Notes under the pieces: generated by a model
The model's input: the letters and a program-made list of their open reading frames with translations, nothing else
Told to the model about the DNA's origin: nothing
Databases searched by the model: none
In this document: in pieces, positions 16,284 through 25,315 of the stretch
Position numbering within the stretch: the stretch's first letter is position 1
Layout of the letters: each line of letters begins with the position of its first letter
Position numbers and translations under genes: made by a program
Source: Psychrobacter sp. 4Dc
GTDB lineage: Bacteria; Pseudomonadota; Gammaproteobacteria; Pseudomonadales; Moraxellaceae
Direction: 5' to 3'
Assembly (NCBI RefSeq): GCF_002836715.1
Contig: NZ_PJAT01000081.1
Location: 1 to 45,057 of the forward strand
Length of the DNA: 45,057 nt

Positions 16284-18802
16284 CTCAAAATAATGACACC
16301 TCTCCCAGTCAGAAACAATGGCTGTCTGCTAAGACTATTAATTACTTAAAAAGTGATGAAAGATTTGTTTACCCAGAAGCAGTGGTAGAGGCTATCTCCA
16401 CCATCGTTATTGCAGTGCATGAAGATTATGAGCGCGCTGATAACTCTATTGAATACTTATTAGAGACGATTGTGCCACTACTACAAAATGAGCCAGTTGC
16501 CGATCAATATATGCAGATTAATCGGACGGATTTGGCACAGAAACCGCTAATTTTTCAATTGCTTATTTTAATGCAAGATATTGTCAGTCGTCAGCGGCTC
16601 GATCACTCATCGCGGCTGTTTTGGCTGGCCATAGCAATGCACACTGCCGCGCTGCTCATGGTGCCCGATAGAAAAACCGATACCAAAAATATACTTATGC
16701 AATTTAAGATGGCACAGTTTTCATCGACTCCTAGGCGTGTCTGGCTGTGGCAGGCTCTTTCTGATATCGAACATATTGACATGAGCTTCGAGTATATATT
16801 ATCAGTATTTAATAGCCTATTAGAGCAACAAAAAAGTGCACTTGAATTGCTAAATAATAAACAAGCTACTCATACCGAAGAAAAGAAAGTAGCAAAAGAT
16901 AAATCTGATGAAAATGCCAAACTTAAAGAGAAAATAAAAAAGTATAAGTCTGATGCAAAAGCAAAACTGAGCCAAATAGAGAAAATAACGACCGCCTATC
17001 AACATGCGCACGCATTACAGAAGTCAAAACCTAAGCGTAAGAAGCCACCTAAGAATATTAAAATTAAAGCTATCAACTTAGCAGACAATACATCGACATT
17101 TCCCTTAGACTCTACTGCAACGAGCCATAACTGGAATACTACGCCCAGTAATGATGAATGGGGTAGCACACGTGATGATATAGAACACAGTGCTACCACC
17201 GTAGATCTCGCATTTTTAGACCCTAATACCGAAACCTATGAAGGGTTAACTACCAGCTTTGAAGAGCGCATTGACCACTTTGAGGCGCCCTACTTTAGCT
17301 ATGGTGAATATCCAGACCCATTCATCAAAAAGTCCATACCGCTACAAACTATCGACTTATCGCTACAGCAAAACTATATGTCTCAGCGCGATCTTGCGCT
17401 CAACTCCAACACGCGATTACTCTCCCTTGCCGGCTACCAAGCACTATTTGCTGCGCTAAACCAAGATGCAAGCACATTACCGGAATCAGAGACTCATAAA
17501 ACTTGTGCGGGTATTTTACTGTTATCTGTGATTACCGGACTGCCAGTTAAGTCCTTACTGATACCCGGCTATATTGGTCATCCTGGTATTTTTAGCCTTA
17601 ATGATAAAAGAGTTTACATCAAACACAGCCTTGGTATTACCGAAAGGTCCACCAGCCCAACACTGGGAGAAGAGAATTATGAAAACCATTCCGATACTAT
17701 CAAAATCCCACTGCCATTGTGGCTAATAGATAGTCTGCTTGCTTGCGAGTTGCCTGTAAAGGAAGATTTTACCTCATATCTTGCCAACCTACGTAACCAT
17801 CTTGGACTGCCCTATCTGTCCGTCAATCGTGTAGAGACCGCACTACATGTCGTGCTCTCTCGTTATACGCCTGATTGTCATGCGCACATTGCCGATATCA
17901 TTTGCCGCACGCCAGCGCCACATGCTCCAGCGATGTACTACAGCAGCCACACCAGTGAGATGATCATTGCTCACTATAAATCAGCGCTAAGCGTATTTAG
18001 CAGCTTAAGTAGTTTTGATTTAACTTATATCACTCCTTGGCATAAATATACCGTAGGCTCAGGGTTTGCGCTCAAACTTGAGAGCGTTCACGCCATCATG
18101 AAGGAGATGAGAGTCTGGGCAGACCAAAGTATAAATGAAGAGGATCACTTCAATCGAACCAGTATTTTTGTCTGGTTTGTATTCTGTCTTCTAACTGGAG
18201 TGCGACCAAATAATGGCCTTGGTAAAACGTATAATATCGATCTCGAGATGGGTTGGCTGATCATCAACGACAAGCCAGTTAAAAAAGTCAAAAGTGATCG
18301 TCTAATACCGCTATGCCCTACCCTTGTACGTTATTTAATAGACTATAGAGATTATTTAATTGACTATCAGGCTAAGCATCAAAAAAAGCATGACATCAGC
18401 GCCACCATTGACGATATCCGTTTAGGTAACGATGAGGCGTTATTGAAGCTTTTATCTGAGAGGGTTCATACCTTAAAAGACATTAAGCGCGGTGATGCTT
18501 ATCATATGACCAAACACATCATTGATGCTAACCCCTATTGGACACGCCACTTTGTCCGTACTCAACTTGAAAAGCTTGGCGTTTCCTTATCGCTAATTAA
18601 CACGGTTATTGGTCATGAAAAAGCTCGTCAAGAAGTGTTGGGGCGCTTCTCATCGAGTAGTAAAGCAGATATTAAGCGTGTAGCATCCGCGTTTGAGCAG
18701 ATCGCTGAACAGCTAGGGCTAACCGACTTAAAAATCAACCACTACCCTAATTCAAATCATGTAGGCATAAGCCCCGCAGAGGTAGACCATGCTAATAGAT
18801 AA
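16280..18802 (+). CDS. Large tyrosine-recombinase-like protein lacking the tyrosine nucleophile
   Basis: This 840-residue protein has a long N-terminal region. It includes a charged coiled coil (about 195-250) and a basic patch KSKPKRKKPPKNIKIK, then a C-terminal tyrosine recombinase catalytic fold. Recognisable parts are the Arg I box TGVRP (Arg642), a lysine-rich beta hairpin (VKKVKSDRLIPL), box II YWTRHFVRTQ (Arg756-His757, with Tyr in place of the first His), and IGHE (His779). After that the expected tyrosine about nine residues on is absent: the sequence reads KARQEVLGRFSSSSK, with Phe790 the nearest aromatic. It therefore probably cannot form the covalent DNA link and may act as a DNA-binding partner of the next protein. 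Start by ATGA coupling; its end overlaps the next gene by 14 bases. Confidence 0.82.
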   Translation: MTQNNDTSPSQKQWLSAKTINYLKSDERFVYPEAVVEAISTIVIAVHEDYERADNSIEYLLETIVPLLQNEPVADQYMQINRTDLAQKPLIFQLLILMQDIVSRQRLDHSSRLFWLAIAMHTAALLMVPDRKTDTKNILMQFKMAQFSSTPRRVWLWQALSDIEHIDMSFEYILSVFNSLLEQQKSALELLNNKQATHTEEKKVAKDKSDENAKLKEKIKKYKSDAKAKLSQIEKITTAYQHAHALQKSKPKRKKPPKNIKIKAINLADNTSTFPLDSTATSHNWNTTPSNDEWGSTRDDIEHSATTVDLAFLDPNTETYEGLTTSFEERIDHFEAPYFSYGEYPDPFIKKSIPLQTIDLSLQQNYMSQRDLALNSNTRLLSLAGYQALFAALNQDASTLPESETHKTCAGILLLSVITGLPVKSLLIPGYIGHPGIFSLNDKRVYIKHSLGITERSTSPTLGEENYENHSDTIKIPLPLWLIDSLLACELPVKEDFTSYLANLRNHLGLPYLSVNRVETALHVVLSRYTPDCHAHIADIICRTPAPHAPAMYYSSHTSEMIIAHYKSALSVFSSLSSFDLTYITPWHKYTVGSGFALKLESVHAIMKEMRVWADQSINEEDHFNRTSIFVWFVFCLLTGVRPNNGLGKTYNIDLEMGWLIINDKPVKKVKSDRLIPLCPTLVRYLIDYRDYLIDYQAKHQKKHDISATIDDIRLGNDEALLKLLSERVHTLKDIKRGDAYHMTKHIIDANPYWTRHFVRTQLEKLGVSLSLINTVIGHEKARQEVLGRFSSSSKADIKRVASAFEQIAEQLGLTDLKINHYPNSNHVGISPAEVDHANR

Positions 18803-21800
18803 GTTACGTTTACCAAGAATTATTGATGACTTAGCTAAGTTTGATGGTAGAAAAAAGCGCTACGTGCCTTACCCGTCCATACTCAAAGACAGTGACGCGA
18901 TAAGGAAACGTGAGATACAGCTACTTGCCGATTTACAGACCAAGTGGGATTCCTTGAAAAAAGTCTATCCTGGCAATATCAAATTTATAAAGTCTTTTAA
19001 TAAACATTACCGACAAGTGCTTTGGTCAAGTGATCGCACCTTTTTGGCTTTACAGAGCCCTACTAGTTATGCTGATGAATTATGGTTGCCACAGAGCCAA
19101 GTGATAGGTCAGTTTCAACGTGGCTTTAATGAGCTGCTACGACCCTTATCTAACGAAGGTTTCGATAAGTTTCAAACTATCGTTCAGGATGAGGTTGCTC
19201 AAGCCTATAAGTCAACCAAGACACTAAAACAAGCATGGCAAACAGTTAGTCAGTTTATAGATTATCAAAACCAACATTATATGCTTGCTGAGTACAGTTA
19301 TCCTAAGATCATCGCGCCGCAACCCACAAAAGTTAATCCACTGATTATAAATGCAGCTTGGGTCAAAAATGGTAAGTCGCTAGTCAAAATTATTCGCGCA
19401 GTGCAGAATCACTGGAGCCAAACAACCGATTACAGCCAAGAGCAGATCTTAGGTTGGCTGGTATTCTCAGGTATTGTATACGGTGGCATCAATGAAGTGC
19501 AGATGCTTCAAGGGTGGCTTGCCTCTTTAATTAACAAGGAGTATCAGCCGTTTATCAATGAAAGAATAGTGGTCTCGCCGCGCTTCATCCAAAAGCGCTA
19601 TGGTAATGAGCGTGAAGAGAGTAGTGACGAGCTTTATAACACCAAACAAATCGTTGTGAATGTGGTCAGTCAATGCTGGCTGATGCGTTACCATCAAAAG
19701 AGCAGTCAAGAAGAGATAAAACATACGCTTGCCAATCTTTCTAAAGATAAGATTGGGCAATACCTGACAAGCACTCTATCGGAGGTGACCGAGCCTTTAA
19801 ATATTAAACCACCACCCTTATCACGATTTTTATATTACGCCAGTTATTATTGGGAGATGCTAGATGGCGCTGATATTGATAATGCCTCGGTAGGAGTCAT
19901 GCGAGGCATACACAACACTGCCGGACTAATGACTAAAGATTTTGATCGTTTTTTGCATCAAGACTATAAGTATAAAGAAACCCCTTACGATCTAGAGCAG
20001 ATTTTAACGCTATCTATCAATGCAAACCCTAATTCTAGAAAGGAAACACTAAGCAGTTCCTCTAAAAGAGCAAAAGTGAGGAAATCTGATTTAATCATAA
20101 ATCTCACTAAAGATTTTAAACTGGACGAAGAGCAAAAAAAGAAAAGACCAAGCCATACGCCGCTTACTCTTATTGAAAGAATGCAAAAGCGCTGTGAACA
20201 ATATACCGACATGAGCGAGACTATTTTATTACAATGGGCACTAAGTTTACTTTGCCGAGAAAAACCACCTGCTAACCAAACCGTTTTGAAATACATTAGA
20301 ACCATAGGCTATGAATGGCTATACTTCACAATGGCACAGCCGCTCCATATCTGGTCAGAGGAAGAATTTGAGGTCCATTACGATGATATCTTAGAATATA
20401 AAGCAGTCGTACGCGGTAACACCGATCTTGTTTATTCTGCTTCTTTGCTTCAGCGTATACATGATTTTGCTAAGGATAAGTATGACCTGCCTCCAGTAAC
20501 TATTCAACAGTCCAAAAACGGTCGGCGGGTACGTGCGGAGCTGATATCACCTCAAGCTTATCAAGCCATTATTGTGCAGATATTAGGGTCTGTAGATATA
20601 TTGGAGCGGGAAATGTTCGCGCTGTTATTTATATTGGTCTATCGTACTGGCATGCGCAAAAAAGAGCTGCTGGGACTTAAGTATAACGATATCGAAGGTC
20701 TAAAAGCAGCTGCACCTTCATTGGTAATCAGACCTAATAGCTACCGCTCAACCAAAACTCAAAGCAGCATTCGCCGCGTTCCCCTATTTGCCCTTCTAAA
20801 GCCTGACGAGTTAAATCTTTTTATCAATTTTGTACAAAGTAATATCGGCAACAACTCTAATAAGTTTATTTTTACGCTATCCTCTGATCACCGTCCTATA
20901 GATGATCACGTACCGCTTCAATTACTCAAATGCATATTACAGGACATCTCGGTAGACGATAACGTTGCACAGCATACTTTTCATGGATTTAGGCATACGG
21001 CGGTGAGTAATCTATCATTGGTGCTATTGGGTCATCCAGATCTAGTAGGAGCATTAACTGATTATGATAACAGCGATGTATTACGTATCAAACAGGGCTT
21101 ACTCGGTGAGCATACCGATGTACAAGATCGCTGGTACGCTTTGTCCGGCATGATGGGACATCTGTCACCGCAGCGTAGCTTTGAGTATTACAATCATTTT
21201 GCTACCCTGATGGCCACTTATGCTTTAAGCGTCTCTGATATAAAACTACCTAAACAAACACTATTTAATATTACCAAATTTACTAAACTTACTGTAAGAA
21301 TGATCAATGATAACGGCGACATTAATGATAACGGTATGGTCAGTATGCCCAGTATCCGTAAGCTTTTATTTAAAAGTATTATAGAAGGCAAACGCAAGTC
21401 ACCGCGATTTACAGTCGAAAACCCTGATAAGTATTTTTTATTAAACCCGGAGCCATTAGCCACTGATGAGCTGTTTGGTCGTTACGGTTTAAACCGAATA
21501 CAACTATTATTACAGACCTCTGATGAAAAAACCTCCTTAAATAAAGCCGCACAGCTGGCAAATATTTCTATGCACGATGCAGAGATTTTAATAAAACGTG
21601 CAAGAGAGGTTGCCGCCATCACCACCAAACGCGGTAAGCCCCGCTTTGTAAAACCAACAGATTTAGAGACTACTGCTTTAAGTCCGCTAAGTATTCAATA
21701 CCAAAGTGATCTGAGATTGCTATCACCCCTATTAAGCAACGCTTATCGGCTACGAGAAAAATCAGAGCCTGACTGGACTTGGTTCCTTGGTATATGCCGT

Positions 21801-22136
21801 CAGAAACTGTCTAATAGCAGAGCCTCCATATCATTTGTAAGAAAAGAGAAAAAAGAATTAGTGCGTTTTTTACGTATCGCTAAAGAACTGCTACCTTTGA
21901 AGCATTGGCTTATGAGCGGTAATAAAGCTGTACTAGAGAACACCAAAACAGATGATGATTACCAAGATATCAAGCAGCATTCTAATGACTCAGTAAACAC
22001 TACCTACATTGGCATTGCTAGCCGAGATAATAGAAGTCAGATGAATGAATGGCAGTTCTCGCCGCTACTACGATTTTTTGTACACATGATGCTCATCACT
22101 GATGAAACTCTGCCTATTGTTAATAATGAGTCTTAG
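18789..22136 (+). CDS. Very large tyrosine recombinase (1115 residues), catalytic residues complete
   Basis: The protein is about three times the size of a typical integrase. The catalytic domain sits in the middle, about residues 590-815: Arg623 in YRTGMRKKELLGL, a lysine hairpin near YRSTKTQSSIRRVPL, His732-x-x-Arg735-His736 in FHGFRHTA, His791 in MMGHLS, and the nucleophile Tyr800 in SFEYYNHF, at the standard spacing of nine. An unusual loop separates box II and box III. The first 590 residues are probably DNA-binding and assembly regions. The 300-residue tail has a segment like a helix-turn-helix (KAAQLANISMHDAEILIKRA). It is the last gene of the trio, overlapping the 840-residue partner by 14 bases. 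The two large proteins probably act together on one site, as in other multi-recombinase elements. The substrate and cargo are unknown. Confidence 0.88.
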   Translation: MLIDKLRLPRIIDDLAKFDGRKKRYVPYPSILKDSDAIRKREIQLLADLQTKWDSLKKVYPGNIKFIKSFNKHYRQVLWSSDRTFLALQSPTSYADELWLPQSQVIGQFQRGFNELLRPLSNEGFDKFQTIVQDEVAQAYKSTKTLKQAWQTVSQFIDYQNQHYMLAEYSYPKIIAPQPTKVNPLIINAAWVKNGKSLVKIIRAVQNHWSQTTDYSQEQILGWLVFSGIVYGGINEVQMLQGWLASLINKEYQPFINERIVVSPRFIQKRYGNEREESSDELYNTKQIVVNVVSQCWLMRYHQKSSQEEIKHTLANLSKDKIGQYLTSTLSEVTEPLNIKPPPLSRFLYYASYYWEMLDGADIDNASVGVMRGIHNTAGLMTKDFDRFLHQDYKYKETPYDLEQILTLSINANPNSRKETLSSSSKRAKVRKSDLIINLTKDFKLDEEQKKKRPSHTPLTLIERMQKRCEQYTDMSETILLQWALSLLCREKPPANQTVLKYIRTIGYEWLYFTMAQPLHIWSEEEFEVHYDDILEYKAVVRGNTDLVYSASLLQRIHDFAKDKYDLPPVTIQQSKNGRRVRAELISPQAYQAIIVQILGSVDILEREMFALLFILVYRTGMRKKELLGLKYNDIEGLKAAAPSLVIRPNSYRSTKTQSSIRRVPLFALLKPDELNLFINFVQSNIGNNSNKFIFTLSSDHRPIDDHVPLQLLKCILQDISVDDNVAQHTFHGFRHTAVSNLSLVLLGHPDLVGALTDYDNSDVLRIKQGLLGEHTDVQDRWYALSGMMGHLSPQRSFEYYNHFATLMATYALSVSDIKLPKQTLFNITKFTKLTVRMINDNGDINDNGMVSMPSIRKLLFKSIIEGKRKSPRFTVENPDKYFLLNPEPLATDELFGRYGLNRIQLLLQTSDEKTSLNKAAQLANISMHDAEILIKRAREVAAITTKRGKPRFVKPTDLETTALSPLSIQYQSDLRLLSPLLSNAYRLREKSEPDWTWFLGICRQKLSNSRASISFVRKEKKELVRFLRIAKELLPLKHWLMSGNKAVLENTKTDDDYQDIKQHSNDSVNTTYIGIASRDNRSQMNEWQFSPLLRFFVHMMLITDETLPIVNNES

Positions 22137-22171
22137 AAAGTTTGCTGACTATAATTATCAAGTAAAATAGA

Positions 22172-22822
22172 TTATCTCAATTTAATTCTATGCTCTGTAG
22201 CGACCCCATGTATTTTAAACTCAGTAAACCGGCTATCAGTAGTTGGATAGTCGGGGTTGAGCGCTATCAGCTGCGTATACTCCTGCCCCCACGTTTCATC
22301 AAAGCCGCAGTCTCGCCATTTGCGTAGCATCACTTGATCGGCATCGTCGGTTGCAATCACATAGTCGCCTGGCGCGGGAGTCAAACTTGGATTGAGGAGA
22401 ATCAAGTTTTTTGGCTGAAATACAGGTTGCATGCTGTCGTCTTCTATAATAATCCAATAAGCATTTCCGTCGCTTCTTTTTACTGATGGCTCAAATTCAT
22501 CAGTAGTAACTTGTTCGCCCTTCAACACTTTTTCTATTTGTTCGTAATGATATATAGGGTACATACATAACTGATTTATATCTGGTGGTATAGCACATTC
22601 CTTGCTTTCAGCAACCATCTTTCCCTTACCCGTAGATAACCATTCCGCGTTCACACCTGTACATATCGCCATTTCAACCAACTTGGTTGAGCTATTGTTT
22701 CTACCGTTTTCTAAATCTGAGATGGCTCCTTGTTTTGCATCAATGGCTTTAGCCAGATCCAATTGCGTCATCCCTGCGTATTTCCGTGCTTTTTTTAGTC
22801 TCTCACCTATTGTGTCTATCAT
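22172..22822 (-). CDS. CI-like phage repressor (HTH XRE plus S24 peptidase domain)
   Basis: This 216-residue repressor has an N-terminal XRE helix-turn-helix (about 6-62: MTQLDLAKAIDAKQGAISDL) and a C-terminal LexA/S24 domain. Ser130 in IEDDSMQP and Lys168 in VMLRKWRD form the expected Ser-Lys dyad. No Ala-Gly or Cys-Gly pair is evident in the linker before Ser130, so RecA-driven self-cleavage at a classical site is not obvious. It is transcribed leftward, divergent from the CII-like gene, with operator-like palindromes between. This is the immunity arrangement of lambdoid phages. It ends 35 bases from the recombinase operon, tail to tail. Confidence 0.93.
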   Translation of the reverse strand: MIDTIGERLKKARKYAGMTQLDLAKAIDAKQGAISDLENGRNNSSTKLVEMAICTGVNAEWLSTGKGKMVAESKECAIPPDINQLCMYPIYHYEQIEKVLKGEQVTTDEFEPSVKRSDGNAYWIIIEDDSMQPVFQPKNLILLNPSLTPAPGDYVIATDDADQVMLRKWRDCGFDETWGQEYTQLIALNPDYPTTDSRFTEFKIHGVATEHRIKLR

Positions 22823-22865
22823 GAACTGTCTCTTTAAGATACTTTTGGGTTCATTATGGTAAAAA

Positions 22866-22910
22866 TTAATAACGTTTTAGCGTTGTTAAAATAACGTAAT
22901 AACGTTATTA
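22866..22910 (+). promoter_or_regulatory. Operators of the CI-like repressor
   Basis: Between the divergent repressor and CII-like genes there is a cluster of TAACG half-sites. TAATAACGTTATTA (22897-22910) is a perfect 14-bp palindrome. TTAATAACG and CGTTGTTAA form a near-perfect dyad around 6 bases (22866-22889). A further AATAACG at 22890-22896 abuts the palindrome. Such repeated sites are expected for binding by a CI/Cro-type regulator controlling both divergent promoters. The promoters themselves were not resolved. Confidence 0.7.
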
Positions 22911-22966
22911 TGGTTGTTGTTTAATCTAGCTTTATCTATTTACAGTCAAACCATATTGGAGGTCTC

Positions 22967-23314
22967 ATGTATCCATTATCTAAAGAACAACTTGAACAGT
23001 CACGCAGCATTCAGGCTCAAATACTGCAAAGCGCTGCAAAGCATAAACGAGGTCAGCTAGCCAAAGGCTTAGGGGTTGATACCACCACCGTCGGTCGCTG
23101 GTTAGATAGCAGTCATAAAGACAGTAGACTCATACAATTTGCCGCCATTTTGGCGATGTGCAACTTAAAAGTAGTACCTATCAATATGCGCTGCTATGAC
23201 AGTCAAAAAATAGATATCTTATTTCACATTGCTAAAGACAGTTTTAACCGCTTAGAAGCCGTAGATGACTTTTTTATGACGCCAATGACTGGTCAAGGAG
23301 AACATAATGAGTAA
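22967..23314 (+). CDS. CII-like phage regulatory protein
   Basis: A 115-residue protein with a helix-turn-helix of lambda CII type (GQLAKGLGVDTTTVGRWLDS, about 27-46) followed by a helix like the CII segment after its recognition helix (LIQFAAILAMCNLKVV). CII proteins activate repressor and integrase promoters during the lysogeny decision. It starts behind GGAGG at 22961-22965. It overlaps the next gene by 8 bases. Its place, first gene of the rightward operon after the repressor, is where cro or cII would lie. A Cro role cannot be excluded. Confidence 0.75.
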   Translation: MYPLSKEQLEQSRSIQAQILQSAAKHKRGQLAKGLGVDTTTVGRWLDSSHKDSRLIQFAAILAMCNLKVVPINMRCYDSQKIDILFHIAKDSFNRLEAVDDFFMTPMTGQGEHNE

Positions 23315-24200
23315 ATCAGATGATGTGGGTATTTGGCTACCCGTTTATATTGGCGATATGCTCGCCATGACAACGCGCTTTAGTACAGAGCAGGTAGGTG
23401 CTTTGTATTTACTTATGATGGATTATTGGAAGAATGGCGAGGTACCACATGATAACAAAGTCATTGCTGCAATCACTCGATTATCTACCAATAAATCTAA
23501 AACGTTTATTAAATTGCTTTTGAGTATTCAGCTCTTTGAAAGCAATGGTGAGCTATTATTCAGCTCGTATCTCGATGAGAAAAAAGAAACAGCGACCAAC
23601 AATCGAAAGATGAAGTCTGAACGGGGTAAGAAGGGTTCTGACGCTCGTTGGGGCAAAAATCAAAAAAGTGATAGTGATAACATTACGGATGATCCAAGCA
23701 ATGCACAAGCATCATCTAAAACATGCTTAAGCAATACTAACGATATACTTGAGCAATGCCCGTCATCATCATCTTCATCCAATAAACCTTCTCTCTCTCA
23801 GTCAAATAATAACCGTTCAAATATTGATCCTATTAAAGACTGGGCAGCACCTACACTCAATCAGACAAACACTTTACTTAAAAACGCATCGTCATCAGCA
23901 CCAGTATTAGATTCAAAAGCTTATGCCAATCATGTTAAGAGTTTCAAGACGTACTACACAGAGCAAGAGCTAAAAAATAATCCCATTTTAACGGATGACA
24001 GACGATGTGATGTCCTTATCGCATGGATTAATAATGACCGTCAGTACCAATCTAAAAACAGCAAAAGCAAAGGAGAGCATTATGAATCAGCCTCAAAAAC
24101 CAATCAAAAAAATGCACCTAGCAACGCATTTAACCATGCTGCCCACTACGTTGAGCAAGGCCAACAAGACGTTGATGCCTACTTCGACCGCATGGCATGA
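23307..24200 (+). CDS. DUF1376 (YdaU-type) phage protein, probable replication function
   Basis: The N-terminal 100 residues carry the DUF1376 pattern: WLPVYIGDMLAMTTRFSTEQ, GALYLLMMDYWKNG, then a winged-helix-like region and KSERGKKGSDARWGKN. Proteins of this group occupy the lambda O position in many prophages and are thought to take part in replication initiation, although the biochemistry is not settled. A Ser/Asn-rich linker (about 150-175) leads to a C-terminal region of about 90 residues. AAGGAGAACATA precedes the ATG. The 3' end overlaps the next gene by 119 bases in another frame. Confidence 0.85.
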   Translation: MSKSDDVGIWLPVYIGDMLAMTTRFSTEQVGALYLLMMDYWKNGEVPHDNKVIAAITRLSTNKSKTFIKLLLSIQLFESNGELLFSSYLDEKKETATNNRKMKSERGKKGSDARWGKNQKSDSDNITDDPSNAQASSKTCLSNTNDILEQCPSSSSSSNKPSLSQSNNNRSNIDPIKDWAAPTLNQTNTLLKNASSSAPVLDSKAYANHVKSFKTYYTEQELKNNPILTDDRRCDVLIAWINNDRQYQSKNSKSKGEHYESASKTNQKNAPSNAFNHAAHYVEQGQQDVDAYFDRMA

Positions 24201-24756
24201 TGATTATGCCCAGGAAATGCGGCAACTGACCAAAGAACTGGTGCGACTGTTTGGTGAGTGGCAGCTAAACTTTGGTAATAAAGCAAAAGCTGAGGACTAC
24301 CCTACACAAAAAGCCATATTATGGGCAAAGGTCATAATGCATTTGCAGCCAACGGCCAAACAGTGGCAACAAGCTAAGCAGCGCTCTATACTTGAAGAAT
24401 GGCCACCAAGCTCAGCACGTGACTTACTGGCTTTAGCAGATACCAATGGGAAAAGCTATCCAAACAGTCGCCAAGCTTATCTTGATGCGGCTCAGCGAAA
24501 GTATGTTCATGCTGTGGTTTATGAGACGGCTAGACGGGTTGGGTTTTCGGACATGAGAAGTAAAGCAGAGGCTATTACCTATCCCTGCTGGCAGCAAATA
24601 TATCCAAAGGTATGTCAGGAACACAATAACGGCGCGACATTTGTATTACCTCAATCACGACAAATTGCCCATAAACACATACCTATGTCTAGTGATAGCC
24701 CTATGGCGGCAACCGTTGATACATTTTTAAGAGAGTTTGGGCGTCAAAGTATGTAA
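24082..24756 (+). CDS. Phage replication protein P-like
   Basis: The 224-residue protein is placed where lambda P lies, directly after the O-like gene. ATG 24082 is chosen because AAAGGAG sits at 24069-24075; the frame is open further upstream to 23995 without a good site. The N-terminal helical part (EMRQLTKELVRLFGEWQLNFGN) and the later EEWPPSSARDLLALA segment match the general character of P-like loaders, which deliver host DnaB helicase to the phage origin. The start lies 119 bases inside the DUF1376 gene. It is the last phage gene, and no lysis or structural genes follow. Confidence 0.65.
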   Translation: MNQPQKPIKKMHLATHLTMLPTTLSKANKTLMPTSTAWHDDYAQEMRQLTKELVRLFGEWQLNFGNKAKAEDYPTQKAILWAKVIMHLQPTAKQWQQAKQRSILEEWPPSSARDLLALADTNGKSYPNSRQAYLDAAQRKYVHAVVYETARRVGFSDMRSKAEAITYPCWQQIYPKVCQEHNNGATFVLPQSRQIAHKHIPMSSDSPMAATVDTFLREFGRQSM

Positions 24757-25315
24757 TGCTATATATGAATAAGCTTCAATAAACATAACTGGCTTAGTAG
24801 TCTGTTATAAGTAGTTCCATTATAGCGGTCTATTTTGAGTAGTCTATTAATAGCTTATAAGGTATAAACATCTGGTTCCTTTGGGGTATACCCATAAAGA
24901 ACCAAAAGTTAACTATATAATAAAAACGGAAAGTAATAATCCACTTTTAAACTTTCAATTCAAATCATTAGAGTGTGTTGAACATTCACAGATGAGCCTT
25001 ATCACTGCCAAGGTTGAATTTCCGACAGCCTTTATTAATTAAAGGCTAGGCTTGAGATACAACAGTAAAATGATTAGGGCAAACACATGGTTTGTGTTAC
25101 AATATGTTGGTAAAGTTAATGAATAGTTTCATATATGTGAATATTATGTTAATGGCTAAGATTTGGTTATTCTCAGATAAGTAGATCATTTCAGTGGTCC
25201 CCAAATTACCAAAAGCTATGACTTTAGCCTTATGTACGGTGAGGTTCAGTATTTATCTAGTTCAAGAACTTCACATGATCAAAATACTGATAAATTTAAA
25301 ACTTGGAGCTTTACT
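24757..25315. other. Intergenic region between the phage module and the pilus operon
   Basis: No gene is supported in these 559 bases. Two structures stand out: an imperfect 30-bp palindrome at 24874-24903 (12 of 15 positions pair, centre GGGTATACCC) and a hairpin with perfect 8-bp arms AGCCTTTA/TAAAGGCT at 25027-25047 lacking a T-run. The pilus operon promoter must lie in the right-hand half. No convincing -35/-10 pair was chosen. The right boundary of the prophage remnant is probably also here. Confidence 0.6.
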
